Assembly (NCBI GenBank): GCA_963747775.1
Contig: CAVVGT010000006.1
Coordinates: 124,001 to 188,000 of the forward strand
DNA from: JAGVSZ01 sp963747775
GTDB taxonomy: Bacteria > Pseudomonadota > Gammaproteobacteria > Burkholderiales > SG8-39
Direction: 5' to 3'
DNA: 64,000 bases
Each line of letters opens with the position of its first letter. Within the stretch, counting starts at the first letter, position 1. Under the pieces are notes generated by a model. It saw nothing but the letters and a program-made list of their open reading frames with translations, did no database searches and had not been told where the DNA came from. The position numbers and the translations under genes were made by a program. Positions 1-8,410 of this stretch are shown here, one piece after another.

Positions 1-1867
1 GAAGCCCGATCAACGACGGCGTCGAGAGGGAGGGCGCGTTCTACCTCTTCGCGCTGCGCCTGGTGCCCGCGTTCCCGTTCTTCGTCGATCAACCTGGTGA
101 TGGGCCTCACGCCGATCGCACGCTGGACCTTCTACTGGGTGAGCCAGGTCGGCATGCTCGCCGGCACGATCGTCTACGTCTACGCCGGCACGCAGCTCGC
201 GCAGATCACTTCGCTCGCCGGGCTCGTGTCGCCGGGGCTGATCGGCTCGTTCGTGCTGCTCGGCCTCTTCCCGCTGGTCGCCAAGAAGATCGCTCGACGC
301 GCTCAAGGCGCGCAAGGTCTACGCGCGGTGGACGCGGCCGGCGACGTTCGACCGCAACCTGGTCGTGATCGGCGCCGGCTCGGCGGGCCTGGTGTCCGCC
401 TACATCGCCGCGGCGGTGAAGGCGAAGGTGACGCTGGTCGAGAAGCACAAGATGGGCGGCGACTGCCTCAACACCGGCTGCGTGCCGTCGAAGGCGCTGA
501 TCCGCACCGCGAAGCTGCTGTCGCAGATCAGGCGCGCGCAGGAGTTCGGCATCCGCAGTCGCGTCGCGCCGAGTTCGATTTCGCCGACGTGATGGAGCGC
601 GTGCAGCGCGTGGTGAGGACGATCGAGCCGCACGATTCGGTCGAGCGCTACACCGGGCTCGGCGTCGAGTGCCTGCAGGGCGAGGCGAAGATCACCTCGC
701 CCTGGAGCGTGGAAGTCGCACGCGCCGACGGCGCGACGCAGACGCTGACCACGCGCGCATCGTGATCGCCGCCGGCGCGCGGCCGTTCGTGCCGCCGATT
801 CCGGGCATCGAGGAGGTCGGCTACGTCACCTCCGACACCGTCTGGGACCTGCGCGAGCTGCCGCAGCGGCTGGTGGTGCTGGCGGCGGACCGATCGGCTC
901 GCGAGCTGGCGCAGTGCTTCGCGCGCCTGGGCTCGCAGGTGACGCAGGTCGAGATGCTGCCGCGCATCCTGATCCGCGAGGACCCGGAGGTCTCGCGAGA
1001 TGGTCGCGCAGCGCTTCCGCCAGGAAGGCATCGACGTGCTCGTCGAGCACAAGGCGAAGGCGTTCCAGGTCGAGAACGGCGAGAAGATCCTGGTCGCCGA
1101 GCACGACGGCAAGGACATCGCGCATCGCGTTCGACGAGCTGCTCGTGCGCGGTCGGGCGCGTCGCGCCAACACGCAGGGCTACGGGCTCGAGGAGCTCGG
1201 CATCCCGGTCACGAAGCAGCGCACGGTGGAGACCGAACGAGTACCTGCAGACCGTCTACCCGAACATCTACGCCTGCGGCGACGTCGCGGGGCCCTACCA
1301 GTTCACGCACACCGCCGCGCACCAGGCGTGGTACTGCGGCGGTGAACGCGCTCTTCGGCGCGCTTCAGGAAGTTCCGCGTCGACTACTCGGTGATCCCGT
1401 GGGCGACGTTCACCGACCCCGAGGTGGCGCGCGTCGGCCTGAACGAGACCGAGGCGAAGGAGAAGGGCATCGCCTACGAGGTCACGACCTACGGCATCGA
1501 CGACCTCGATCGCGCGATCGCCGACGGCGAGGCGCGCACGGCCTGGTCAAGGTGCTCACCGTGCCCGGCAAGGACAAGATCCTCGGCGTCACCATCGTCG
1601 GCGAGCACGCCGGCGACCTGATCGTCGAGTACGTCGCGGCGATGCAGCCACGGCATCGGCCTGAACAAGATCCTCGGCACGATCCACATCTATCCGACGC
1701 TTCGCCGAAGCCAACAAGTACGCCGCCGGCGTGTGGAAGCGGGCGCACGCGCCGCAGGGGCTGCTGCAGTGGGTCGAGCGCTTCCACGCCTGGATGCGCA
1801 GTGGCGGATCGCCCGCATCGGCGCGGAGGTCCGGATCGCGCGGCCGGCCACTGGAGGACAGGCATGA
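1..1867 (+). CDS. TVP38/TMEM64 membrane domain fused to FAD-dependent pyridine nucleotide-disulfide oxidoreductase (5' partial, frameshifted)
   Basis: The window opens inside this gene. The first ~100 codons are the end of a TVP38/TMEM64 (SNARE-associated) membrane domain (LRLVPAFPFF, then hydrophobic segments). A mercuric-reductase-like flavoprotein follows: FAD motif VVIGAGSAGL near 367, redox-active GGDCLNTGCVPSKAL near 460, NAD motif GGGPIGSELAQ near 882, second FAD motif YACGDVAGPY near 1270, and a C-terminal HIYPTFAE motif near 1686 with the expected His. This membrane-flavoprotein fusion is a known architecture in arsenosugar/selenium-associated clusters. The reading frame breaks about every 100 bases (near 86, 292, 561, 758, 880, 901, 996, 1123, 1147, 1166, 1234, 1337, 1363, 1535, 1648, 1700, 1800), always returning to conserved sequence, so I infer sequence error, not decay. 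The reconstructed stop overlaps the next start (ATGA). Substrate unknown. Confidence 0.85.
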
Positions 1868-2702
1868 TTCCAGGCTGCTCGCCATCTGCTTCTCGCGTCG
1901 GCGCCCTCGGCGCCGTTCGCGCAGTTCGACCACTCGCACACGGCGTGGACCGCGCTGCTGAAGAAGCACGTCGTCGCTGATCGACGGCGGCAAGGCCTCG
2001 CAGGCTGCGCTACGCCGGCTTCGCGCAGGACCGCGCCGCGCTGAAGGCCTACCTCGACTCGCTGTCGAAGGTCGACGCAGGCGGAGTTCGACGGCTGGAC
2101 GCAAGCCGCAGCGCATGGCGTTCCTCATCAACGCCTACAACGCGTTCACGGTCGAGAAGATCCTCACGCGCTACCCGGACATCAAGTCGATCTGGGATTT
2201 CGGCAAGGTCTTCGGCAACCCGTTCAAGGACAAGTTCTTCACGCTGCTCGGGCGCGAGTTCAGTCGCTCGACGACATCGAGCACGAGATGCTGCGCAAGC
2301 CCGGCGTCTACGACGAGCCGCGCGTGCACTTCGCGGTCAACTGCGCCTCGATCGGCTGCCCGATGCTGCGCGAGGAGGCCTACGTCGCCGACGCGGCTCG
2401 ACGCGCAGCTCGAGGAGCAGGCGCGGCGCTTCCTCTCCGACCGCTCGCGCAACCGCTACAACGCGGAGACCGGCCGGCTCGAGGTCTCGAAGATCTTCGA
2501 CTGGTCAAGGAGGACTGGACGAGCGGGTATCGCGGCTTCGAAGGCAAGCAGCCCGCCGATCCAGCTCGCGCGAGCAGTACTTCGGCGCGCTACGCGGAGC
2601 TGCTCGCCGACGGCGCCGAGGAGCAGAAGCTCGTCGCGGACAGCAAGGCCCCGCTCGCGTTTCCTCGACTACGATTGGGCGCTGAACGACGCGAAGCGCT
2701 GA
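1864..2702 (+). CDS. DUF547 domain protein (frameshifted)
   Basis: Reconstructed across several one-base indels. The recognisable core is FLINAYNAFTVEKIL, then IWDFGKVFGNPF, then VHFAVNCASIGCP with its paired Cys, which is the signature of DUF547. Length is about 275 residues with a short hydrophobic N-terminus (LLAICxLLASAP), probably a signal peptide, so a periplasmic location is likely. The ATG at 1864 follows GGAGG at 1853 and overlaps the upstream stop, implying translational coupling with the flavoprotein. The family has no established reaction. It recurs beside the TIGR04282/04283 transferases, which is the case here. The end (FLDYDWALNDAKR) sits 14 bases before the next gene. Confidence 0.8.
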
Positions 2703-2716
2703 AGGCCTCGACGCGG

Positions 2717-3414
2717 ATGCGGCTCTCGATCATCGTCCCCGCGCTCAACGAAGCCGCGCGGCATCGCTGCGGCGCTCGCGGCGCTTGCAGCCGCTGCGCG
2801 CGGCGCGGGCCGAGGTGATCGTGGTCGACGGCGGCAGCGGCGACGGGACGCCGCGAGCTCGCCGCGCCACTCGCCGACCGTCGTGATCGAACGCGCCGCG
2901 CGGGCGCGCGCGCGCAGATGAACGCCGGCGCGCGCGCGCGCGCGACGGCGACGTCCTGCTCTTCCTGCACGCCGATACCCGGCTGCCTGACCGCGCCGAC
3001 CACCTCGTCGCTCGAGGCGCTGGCAGGCAGCGGCCGCGCGTGGGGGCGCTTCGACGTCGCGCATCGCCGGGCGGCATCCGCTGCTGCGGTGGTCGCGGGG
3101 CTGATGAACGCGCGCTCGCGGCTCGACCGGCATCGCCACCGGCGACCAGGCGATCTTCGTGCGCCGCGACGCGTTCGCGGCGGTGGGCGGCTTCCCGCAG
3201 ATCCCGCTCATGGAGGACGTCGCGCTGTCGCACGCGCTGAAGCGCATCTCGGCCGCCGCTGTGCCTGAGCGCGCGCGTCACGACCTCGGGGCGCCGCTGG
3301 GAGACGCGCGGCGTGCTGCGCACGATCCTGCTGATGTGGCGGCTGCGGCTGCGCTACTTCTTCGGCACGTCGCCGGCGCGCCTGGCGGAGATCTACCGCC
3401 ACCACCCGCGCTGA
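2717..3414 (+). CDS. Family 2 glycosyltransferase of the TIGR04283 type (arsenosugar/selenodomain-associated)
   Basis: The start MRLSIIVPALNEA, the nucleotide-sugar motif VIVVDGGSGDGT and the acidic LLFLHADTR motif define a GT-A fold, family 2 glycosyltransferase. The later stretch GDQAIFVRRDAF and GGFPQIPLMEDVALS is typical of the TIGR04283 subgroup (transferase 2, rSAM/selenodomain associated), now usually named an arsenosugar biosynthesis glycosyltransferase. It is about 230 residues, as expected, and predicted cytoplasmic. Several one-base indels break the frame (e.g. near 2760, 2880, 2930, 3060). It is followed after 38 bases by its usual partner, TIGR04282. The assignment to arsenosugar synthesis is by family and neighbourhood; the acceptor is not proven. 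Confidence 0.82.
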
Positions 3415-3452
3415 CCGTGCCCGCCGGATCGGCGAGAATCCGGCCCGCGTCC

Positions 3453-4103
3453 ATGCGTGTGATCGTGTTTGCCAAGGCTCCGGTACCCGGCGCGGCGAAG
3501 ACCCGGCTCATCCCGGCGCTCGGCGCCGACGGCGCGGCGCGCCTCCACGAGCGACTGGTCGATCGAGCCCTGAACACCGCCTGCGCAGCCCGCCTCGGTC
3601 CGGTCGAGCTGTGCTGTGCGCCGGACCGCTCGCACCCCTTCTTTGCGGAATGCGCCATGCGCTTCGGTGTTGCACTGACGGAGCAGGGCACGGGCGACCT
3701 CGGCGATCGCATGCATCGGGCGCTCGCGGCGGAGCTCCCGGCAGTGCTGATCGGCGCCGACTGCCCCGCAATGACGCCGGATTACCTGCGCGAGGCGGCC
3801 GCCGCGCTTGCCGCCGGCCAGGATGTCGCGCTCGGACCGGCCGAGGATGGCGGCTATGTGCTCATTGCCGCGAATCGCATCCGACCGGACGCCTTCGCCC
3901 GCATCGGCTGGGGCGGGCCGGACGTCGTGGCGGAACAGCGGGCCCGACTCCGGGCAATCGGCTGGCGGTGGACGGAGCTGGCGCCGCTCTGGGACGTGGA
4001 CCGTCCCGAGGACCTGGAGCGGATTCGCAGCGGAATACCGGGCGGCGCCGCGCTGTTGACTGCACTGGTGCCGCGCGAAGAGGACGGGGAGAACAAGCGT
4101 TGA
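3453..4103 (+). CDS. TIGR04282-type glycosyltransferase/nucleotidyltransferase-like protein (arsenosugar-associated)
   Basis: 216 residues, intact. The N-terminus MRVIVFAKAPVPGAAKTRL and the later GDLGDRM, LIGADCPAM and LGPAEDGGYVLI motifs match the TIGR04282/DUF2064 family (transferase 1, rSAM/selenodomain associated), a GT-A-like fold related to CofC and MobA nucleotidyltransferases. The DCP motif supplies the metal-binding acid. It follows TIGR04283, the arrangement typical of arsenosugar clusters where ArsS makes the dimethylarsinoyl-ribose precursor; arsS itself is not in the window. From here rightward the frame is clean, unlike the first 2.8 kb. The stop overlaps a short downstream reading frame (TTGA). 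Confidence 0.85.
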   Translation: MRVIVFAKAPVPGAAKTRLIPALGADGAARLHERLVDRALNTACAARLGPVELCCAPDRSHPFFAECAMRFGVALTEQGTGDLGDRMHRALAAELPAVLIGADCPAMTPDYLREAAAALAAGQDVALGPAEDGGYVLIAANRIRPDAFARIGWGGPDVVAEQRARLRAIGWRWTELAPLWDVDRPEDLERIRSGIPGGAALLTALVPREEDGENKR

Positions 4104-4186
4104 AAGAGATCCGCGCGTTGCTCCCCAACGAGCTCGTCGAGCGCAATCACCACGTCAAGGGCGAGCTCGCAGTTGAGTTCGCGTGA
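4100..4186 (+). CDS. Possible 28-codon small ORF between two cluster genes
   Basis: A TTG start overlaps the upstream stop (TTGA), with AGGACGGGGAG a few bases upstream as a weak ribosome site. The frame gives KEIRALLPNELVERNHHV and ends at 4186, overlapping the first codons of the DUF3047 gene. It could be a short translated linker coupling the two genes, or chance. No family recognised. Confidence 0.25.
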   Translation: MKEIRALLPNELVERNHHVKGELAVEFA

Positions 4187-4916
4187 GGCACGTCTCGGCG
4201 CCGGCTTTTTCGTCGCGGCGCTCTCGATCGCGTGTGCCGCCGCATCGGCGGCCGCCGTCGAGGTCGGCATGTTTTCGCACTCGCAACCCGGTGCCGCGCT
4301 GCCCGGCGACTGGCAGCCTCTTGGGTTCCCGCGCATCGAGCGGCATACGGCGTACCGACTCGTAGCGGACGAAGGGACCGTCGTCGTGCGCGCCGACGCG
4401 GACGCGTCCGCGTCGGGGCTGATCCGGCGCATCGAGGTCGATTTGAAGCGCGATCCGTTTCTCGCCTGGCGGTGGAAGGTCGCCGGCGTCGTCGCGAGCG
4501 CGGACGCGACGCGCAAGGATGGCGACGACTACGCCGCGCGCATCTACGTCGCGTTCAAGTACGATCCGGACCGCGTCTCGTGGTTCAACCGCGCAAAGTA
4601 CGCGCTGATCAGGCTGTTCTATGGCGAGCACCCGCCGCATGCCGGCATCAACTATGTCTGGGACAACCGCCTCGCGCCGGGGACCGTGCTGCAGAATGCC
4701 TACACGGACCGCGTGCGGATGATCGTCGTGCGCAGCGGCAACGCCGCGGCGAACCAATGGGTTAGCGAGGAGCGCAACGTGCTCGAGGATTACCGGCGCG
4801 CATTCGGGGAGGAGCCGCCGCTCGTTTCCGGCGTGGCGATCATGACCGACACGGACGATACCGGCGGCAAAGCGGTCGCGTGGTACGGCGACATCGGCTT
4901 TCGGCCCGCGCCGTGA
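4173..4916 (+). CDS. DUF3047 family exported protein
   Basis: 247 residues from a TTG start. Residues 8-28 form a signal peptide (GAGFFVAALSIACAAASA). The mature part carries FLAWRWKVAG, DDYAARIYVAFKYDP and INYVWDN, the pattern I associate with DUF3047. The ending VSGVAIMTDTDDTGG with YGDIGF supports that family. A periplasmic role is predicted; no reaction is known. It lies between the TIGR04282 transferase and a SelD-associated flavoprotein, overlapping the latter by four bases (GTGA), so the cluster reads as one operon. The start is uncertain, since no ATG exists in frame near the N-terminus. Confidence 0.75.
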   Translation: MSSREARLGAGFFVAALSIACAAASAAAVEVGMFSHSQPGAALPGDWQPLGFPRIERHTAYRLVADEGTVVVRADADASASGLIRRIEVDLKRDPFLAWRWKVAGVVASADATRKDGDDYAARIYVAFKYDPDRVSWFNRAKYALIRLFYGEHPPHAGINYVWDNRLAPGTVLQNAYTDRVRMIVVRSGNAAANQWVSEERNVLEDYRRAFGEEPPLVSGVAIMTDTDDTGGKAVAWYGDIGFRPAP

Positions 4917-6031
4917 AGCGCATCGTCCTCCTTGGAGGCGGGCACAGCCACGTCGAGGTGCTGCGGCGCTTCGGCCTCGCGCCCGTGGCGGGTGTCGAAC
5001 TCGTGCTGGTGAGCCCCAACCGGTGGACGCCGTACTCCGGGATGCTGCCGGGGCTCGTTTCAGGGCACTACACGTTCGAGGCCGCGCACATCGACCTCGA
5101 GCGCGTCACGCGCTTCGCCGGCGCACGCTTCCTGCGGACGATCGCGACGGGCCTCGACCCAGCCGCCCGCACGGCGACGTGCGCGGACGGCGCGACGCTC
5201 GAGTTCGACCTCGTTTCGCTCGACGTCGGTTCGACGCCGGCCACCGCTGGAATCCCCGGCGCCAGTGCGCACACGCTGGGCGTGAAGCCCGTCGACGCGT
5301 TCCTCCGCGCCTGGGACGCGCTCGTCGAGCGCGCGCGCGCCGGGGCGCTCAAGCGCGCGGTGGTGGTCGGCGGCGGGGCCGCGGGAATCGAGATGACGCT
5401 CGGGATGCAGCACCGCATCGCGGCGGCGACCGGGCGCCGCGATGCGGTCGAATGGCAGCTCGTCACGGATGTGGACGTCCTGCTGCCCGCGCACAACGCA
5501 ACAGTGCGGCGCATCTTCCGTCGCATCCTCACCGAGCGCGAGGTCGAGGTTCATCTGTCGAGCCGCGTGGCGCGCGTCGAGCGGGGGGCGGTGTTCGCGG
5601 CGAACGGGTTTCGCGTGGCAGGCGAGCTCATCGTCTGGGCGACCGGGGCAGCCGCGTCGCCCCGCTTCGCGGCGAGCGGGTTCGCGGTCGACGATCGCGG
5701 ATTCGTCGCGGTGGACCAGACGCTCCGCTCGATCTCGCATCCGAACGTGTTCGCCGCCGGAGACTGCGCCACGATCGTCGGGCATCCGCGGCCGAAGTCG
5801 GGCGTGTACGCCGTGCGCCACGGGCCGCCGCTCGCGCAGAACCTGCGCGCCGCGGCGGAAGGGCGCCCCCTGGCACGCTACGCCCCGCAGGCCCGGTCGC
5901 TTGCGCTGATCTCGACGGGGGACCGCTACGCGGTCGCCTCGCGCGACGGCTGGGCGCTCGAGGGCGTCTGGGTGTGGCGCTGGAAGGACTGGATCGACCG
6001 GCGCTTCATGCGCCGGTACGCGGCGCTCTAG
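4913..6031 (+). CDS. SelD-associated pyridine nucleotide-disulfide oxidoreductase (TIGR03169-like)
   Basis: 372 residues from GTG, overlapping the previous stop. The N-terminal FAD motif is IVLLGGGHSHVEVLRRF and the sequence then has SPNRWTPYSGMLPG, the signature of the family found fused to, or beside, selenide-water dikinase SelD. A second dinucleotide site is VVVGGGAAGIEM near residue 145, and the C-terminal FAD loop is NVFAAGDCA near 280. No CxxxxC disulfide is present, so it is NDH-2-like. Here it stands alone, without a SelD domain. With the TIGR04282/04283 pair (families named for selenodomain association) it ties this cluster to selenium or arsenosugar metabolism. Electron donor and acceptor are unknown. 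Confidence 0.85.
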   Translation: MKRIVLLGGGHSHVEVLRRFGLAPVAGVELVLVSPNRWTPYSGMLPGLVSGHYTFEAAHIDLERVTRFAGARFLRTIATGLDPAARTATCADGATLEFDLVSLDVGSTPATAGIPGASAHTLGVKPVDAFLRAWDALVERARAGALKRAVVVGGGAAGIEMTLGMQHRIAAATGRRDAVEWQLVTDVDVLLPAHNATVRRIFRRILTEREVEVHLSSRVARVERGAVFAANGFRVAGELIVWATGAAASPRFAASGFAVDDRGFVAVDQTLRSISHPNVFAAGDCATIVGHPRPKSGVYAVRHGPPLAQNLRAAAEGRPLARYAPQARSLALISTGDRYAVASRDGWALEGVWVWRWKDWIDRRFMRRYAAL

Positions 6032-6346
6032 CTAGGACCGCCCGAGCAGCGCTTTCGCGATCGCCGCCCATTCGTCCTCGAGCGCGCCCGTGGCCGCAAG
6101 CTGCTTCGCCTTGCGATACCAGTAGCGCGCGTTGTCGAGGTCGCCTTCCTTGCGGTGGAGGTAGGCGTGAACCCAGGCGGCCGCGGCGCTCTGCGCGTTC
6201 ATCACCGTGCGATGCGCGGCCTCCCAGTCGCCTTTGGCGTCGTGCCAGAGCGCCTCGAGCGGCGGACTCAGCCCGGCGGGCGGGTGCGCGGCGCTCGCCG
6301 ACCGGCGGAGCGCGGCGGGCGTCATGACTTGCGGTGCGCGCCCCAT
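6032..6346 (-). CDS. Conserved hypothetical helical protein, TPR-like
   Basis: 104 residues, transcribed against its neighbours. The sequence is helical with an alternating pattern (LEALWHDAKGDWEAAHRTV, then AWVHAYLHRKEGDLDNARYW) that resembles two tetratricopeptide-like helix pairs. No signal peptide or membrane segment. Similar small proteins are common in betaproteobacteria, but I know of no function. Its stop abuts the convergent flavoprotein stop at 6031. Confidence 0.65.
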   Translation of the reverse strand: MGRAPQVMTPAALRRSASAAHPPAGLSPPLEALWHDAKGDWEAAHRTVMNAQSAAAAWVHAYLHRKEGDLDNARYWYRKAKQLAATGALEDEWAAIAKALLGRS

Positions 6347-6452
6347 GCGAGGTATCCCATTCCGAGCATCGTGCGATTATGCATCGCGGCACAGGCGTTG
6401 CGACGAAGCGCGGGTTTGGGCGACACTTCGCCTGTCCCGAAGCTTCCCGCGC

Positions 6453-6623
6453 ATGACCAAACTCCTGTTCCATGACGATCCCTGTCGCCGCTCGTGCGCG
6501 GCCACGGTTACGGCGGTCGACTCGCGCGGCATCCACCTCGCCGATGCCGAGTTCTTCCGCAGCGAAGGCAAGCGCATCAAGCGGGTCACGATCGGGTTTG
6601 CGGGCGAGGCGGCCGAAGGATGA
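6453..6623 (+). pseudogene. Truncated alanyl-tRNA editing protein (AlaX) remnant
   Basis: 56 codons. The start MTKLLFHDDPCRRSCAATV and the following VTAVDSRGIHLADAEFF resemble the N-terminal strand of AlaX-type alanyl-tRNA editing proteins, which continue to a GGGQPGD loop and a zinc-binding HxxxH. Here the frame switches after residue 38 to unrelated sequence and stops. Full AlaX proteins are over 200 residues and nothing downstream restores the HxxxH domain. I infer a remnant left by deletion. The stop overlaps the GNAT start (ATGA), so the remnant may still be translated as a leader. Confidence 0.55.
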
Positions 6624-7174
6624 ACGCGGCAGCGGACCGCGCGTCGCTCGCGATTCGGCCGGCCACGCCGCTCGATGCGCCGCGCATCGCGGCAATCTAT
6701 GCGCACCACGTGCGAACCGGGCTCGCCTCGTTCGAGATCGAGCCGCCCGATGCGGTCGAGATCGTCCAGCGCCTTGCGGAGGTTCGAGCGCAGAGCCTGC
6801 CGTACCTCGTGGCCGAAGCGGACGGCCGCGTCGTGGGCTACGCTTATGCTGCGCCGTATCGATCGCGACCGGCTTACCGGTATACCCTCGAAGACTCGGT
6901 GTACGTGGACCGGGATTGCGCCGGGCGTGGCGTGGGGCGCCGGCTGCTGGAGCGGCTCGTGTCCGAGGCCGCGGCCTGCGGCCATCGGCAGATGGTCGCG
7001 GTGATCGGCGACAGCGCGAACCGCCCGTCGATCGCGCTGCACGAAGCATGCGGCTTCGTGCGCGTCGGGCTGCTGCCGGCGGTCGGCCTGAAGTTCGGAC
7101 GCTGGGTGGACAGCGTGCTGATGCAGCGTGCGCTCGGCGCGGGCGACGCGACGCTGCCGGCTGGAGGAGATTGA
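6620..7174 (+). CDS. GNAT family N-acetyltransferase, phosphinothricin acetyltransferase-like
   Basis: 184 residues. The order IRPATPLDAPRIAAIYAHHV, the FEIEPPD segment, YAYAAPYRSRPAYRYTLEDSVYV, then the acetyl-CoA loop GRGVGRRLLERLV and GFVRVGLLPAVGLKFGRW match the Pat/MnaT subgroup, which acetylates phosphinothricin, methionine sulfoximine or sulfone analogues. Catalytic residues cannot be confirmed by eye. Cytoplasmic. It sits between the AlaX remnant and the nitrile-hydratase-like genes, only four bases from the latter, and could belong to their operon. The physiological substrate is unknown. Confidence 0.85.
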   Translation: MNAAADRASLAIRPATPLDAPRIAAIYAHHVRTGLASFEIEPPDAVEIVQRLAEVRAQSLPYLVAEADGRVVGYAYAAPYRSRPAYRYTLEDSVYVDRDCAGRGVGRRLLERLVSEAAACGHRQMVAVIGDSANRPSIALHEACGFVRVGLLPAVGLKFGRWVDSVLMQRALGAGDATLPAGGD

Positions 7175-7178
7175 GAGG

Positions 7179-7490
7179 ATGCGCGGCGTGCACGACATGG
7201 GCGGGCTCGAGGCGGGACGCTGCGAGCGCAACGAGCACGAGTACGACCAGTGGGAGAAGCGCGTCGACGCGCTGATGATGCTGCTCTCCGCGAAGGATCG
7301 CGATCTGCTGAAGGTCGACGAGCTGCGCCGCAACATCGAGAGCCTCGGGGCCGACGCGTATGATCGCATGGGCTATTACGAGCGTTGGATGCACTCGATC
7401 GCGCAGACGCTGGTCCAGCGCGGGGTGATCACGATCGACGAGCTGGGGCGCAAGCTCGCCGAGAAGGAAACGCGCGATGGGCGCGGCTGA
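7179..7490 (+). CDS. Nitrile hydratase/thiocyanate hydrolase-type beta subunit, N-terminal half
   Basis: 103 residues; ATG chosen because GGAGGAGA lies at 7163-7170. MRGVHDMGGLEAG matches the nitrile hydratase beta start (GxHDxGG), and YYERWMHSIAQTLVQRGVIT matches the helical part of the same subunit. In ordinary nitrile hydratase the beta subunit is one chain of over 200 residues. Here the gene stops after the helical half and the SH3-like half is the next gene, overlapping by 14 bases. That split is known from thiocyanate hydrolase and from the three-subunit toyocamycin nitrile hydratase. It would form a complex with the next two products in the cytoplasm. Confidence 0.8.
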   Translation: MRGVHDMGGLEAGRCERNEHEYDQWEKRVDALMMLLSAKDRDLLKVDELRRNIESLGADAYDRMGYYERWMHSIAQTLVQRGVITIDELGRKLAEKETRDGRG

Positions 7491-7782
7491 GTCGGTGCCG
7501 GCGCGGTTCCGCGTCGGAGATCGCGTGCGCGTCCGGCGGGCCGACCCGCCGGGGCACCTGCGCACGCCGTGGTACTGCCGCGGCCACGTTGGAACGATCG
7601 AACGCCTGTGCGGCGCGTTCGCGAACCCCGAAGAGCTCGCGTACAACCGGCCGGGGCTGCCCGCGCAGCCGCTCTATCGGGTGCGGTTCAAGGCGACCGA
7701 TCTCTGGCCCGACTACCGCGAGCACGCGCGGGACGTCGTGGAGATCGAGATCTTTCAGCATTGGCTCGAGGAACTCTCATGA
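7477..7782 (+). CDS. Nitrile hydratase/thiocyanate hydrolase-type beta subunit, C-terminal half
   Basis: 101 residues. FRVGDRVRVRRADPPGHLR, then YCRGHVGTIERLCGAF and YRVRFKATDLWPDY are the SH3-like barrel of the nitrile hydratase beta chain, which packs over the metal site and acts in subunit assembly. It overlaps the N-terminal half upstream and the catalytic subunit downstream (ATGA), so the three genes are translationally coupled. A DLWPDY ending, rather than the longer tail of common beta chains, fits the small subunit of three-part enzymes. Confidence 0.82.
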   Translation: MGAAESVPARFRVGDRVRVRRADPPGHLRTPWYCRGHVGTIERLCGAFANPEELAYNRPGLPAQPLYRVRFKATDLWPDYREHARDVVEIEIFQHWLEELS

Positions 7783-8372
7783 GCACCGTCCCCTCCGACA
7801 CCGCCGGCTACTACCGTCGCATGCAGGCGGCCGTGGAGGAGCTGCTGATCCTGAAGGGGATCGTGACGCCCGAAGAGGTGCAGCGCCAGGTCGACGCGAT
7901 GGACGCGCGCAACTACAAGCGCGGGGCGAAGATGGTCGCGCGCGCCTGGTGCGATCCTGCCTACAAGGCGCGCATGCTGGCGCACGGCTCGGGTGCCGCC
8001 GAGGAGCTCGGCCTCGAGGTCGGCCCGCTGAAGCTGATCGTGGTGGAGAACACGCCCGGGGTTCACAACGTCATCGTGTGCACCCTCTGCTCGTGCTATC
8101 CGCGCATGCTGCTCGGCATTCCGCCCGAGTGGTACAAGAGCCGCGCCTATCGCTCGCGCGTGGTGCGCGAGCCGCGGGCGGTGCTCGCCGAGTTCGGCAC
8201 GCGCCTGCCGGAGGACGCGGACATTCGCGTGCACGACTCGACCGCCGACATGCGCTACATGGTGCTGCCGCTGCGCCCGCGCGGCACCGACGGCTGGAGC
8301 GAGGAGCGCCTGGCCGCGCTCGTCACTCGCGACAGCCTGATCGGCGTGGCGCGGCTGCCGGATCTGGCCTAA
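7779..8372 (+). CDS. Cobalt-type nitrile hydratase alpha / thiocyanate hydrolase gamma-like catalytic subunit
   Basis: 197 residues. The metal-binding loop VCTLCSCYPRMLLG lies near residues 105-118. CTLC (Thr, not Ser) is the cobalt-type form, and the second and third Cys are the ones oxidised to sulfinic and sulfenic acids in this family. PPEWYKSRAYRSRVVREPR follows, as in the family. Common nitrile hydratases have Trp after CYP; here it is Arg, so substrate preference may differ. With the split beta genes upstream the enzyme could hydrate nitriles or hydrolyse thiocyanate; sequence alone does not decide. No separate activator/cobalt chaperone gene is adjacent. Confidence 0.87.
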   Translation: MSTVPSDTAGYYRRMQAAVEELLILKGIVTPEEVQRQVDAMDARNYKRGAKMVARAWCDPAYKARMLAHGSGAAEELGLEVGPLKLIVVENTPGVHNVIVCTLCSCYPRMLLGIPPEWYKSRAYRSRVVREPRAVLAEFGTRLPEDADIRVHDSTADMRYMVLPLRPRGTDGWSEERLAALVTRDSLIGVARLPDLA

Positions 8373-8410
8373 CCGCGACGTTACTGATTTCCAACGAGGA
8401 GGGAGCGACC

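Noticed and set aside
4913..6031. selD itself, as the C-terminal part of the flavoprotein.
   Set aside because: The protein ends after the flavoprotein domain at 6031 and no SelD sequence follows; only the SelD-associated domain is present.
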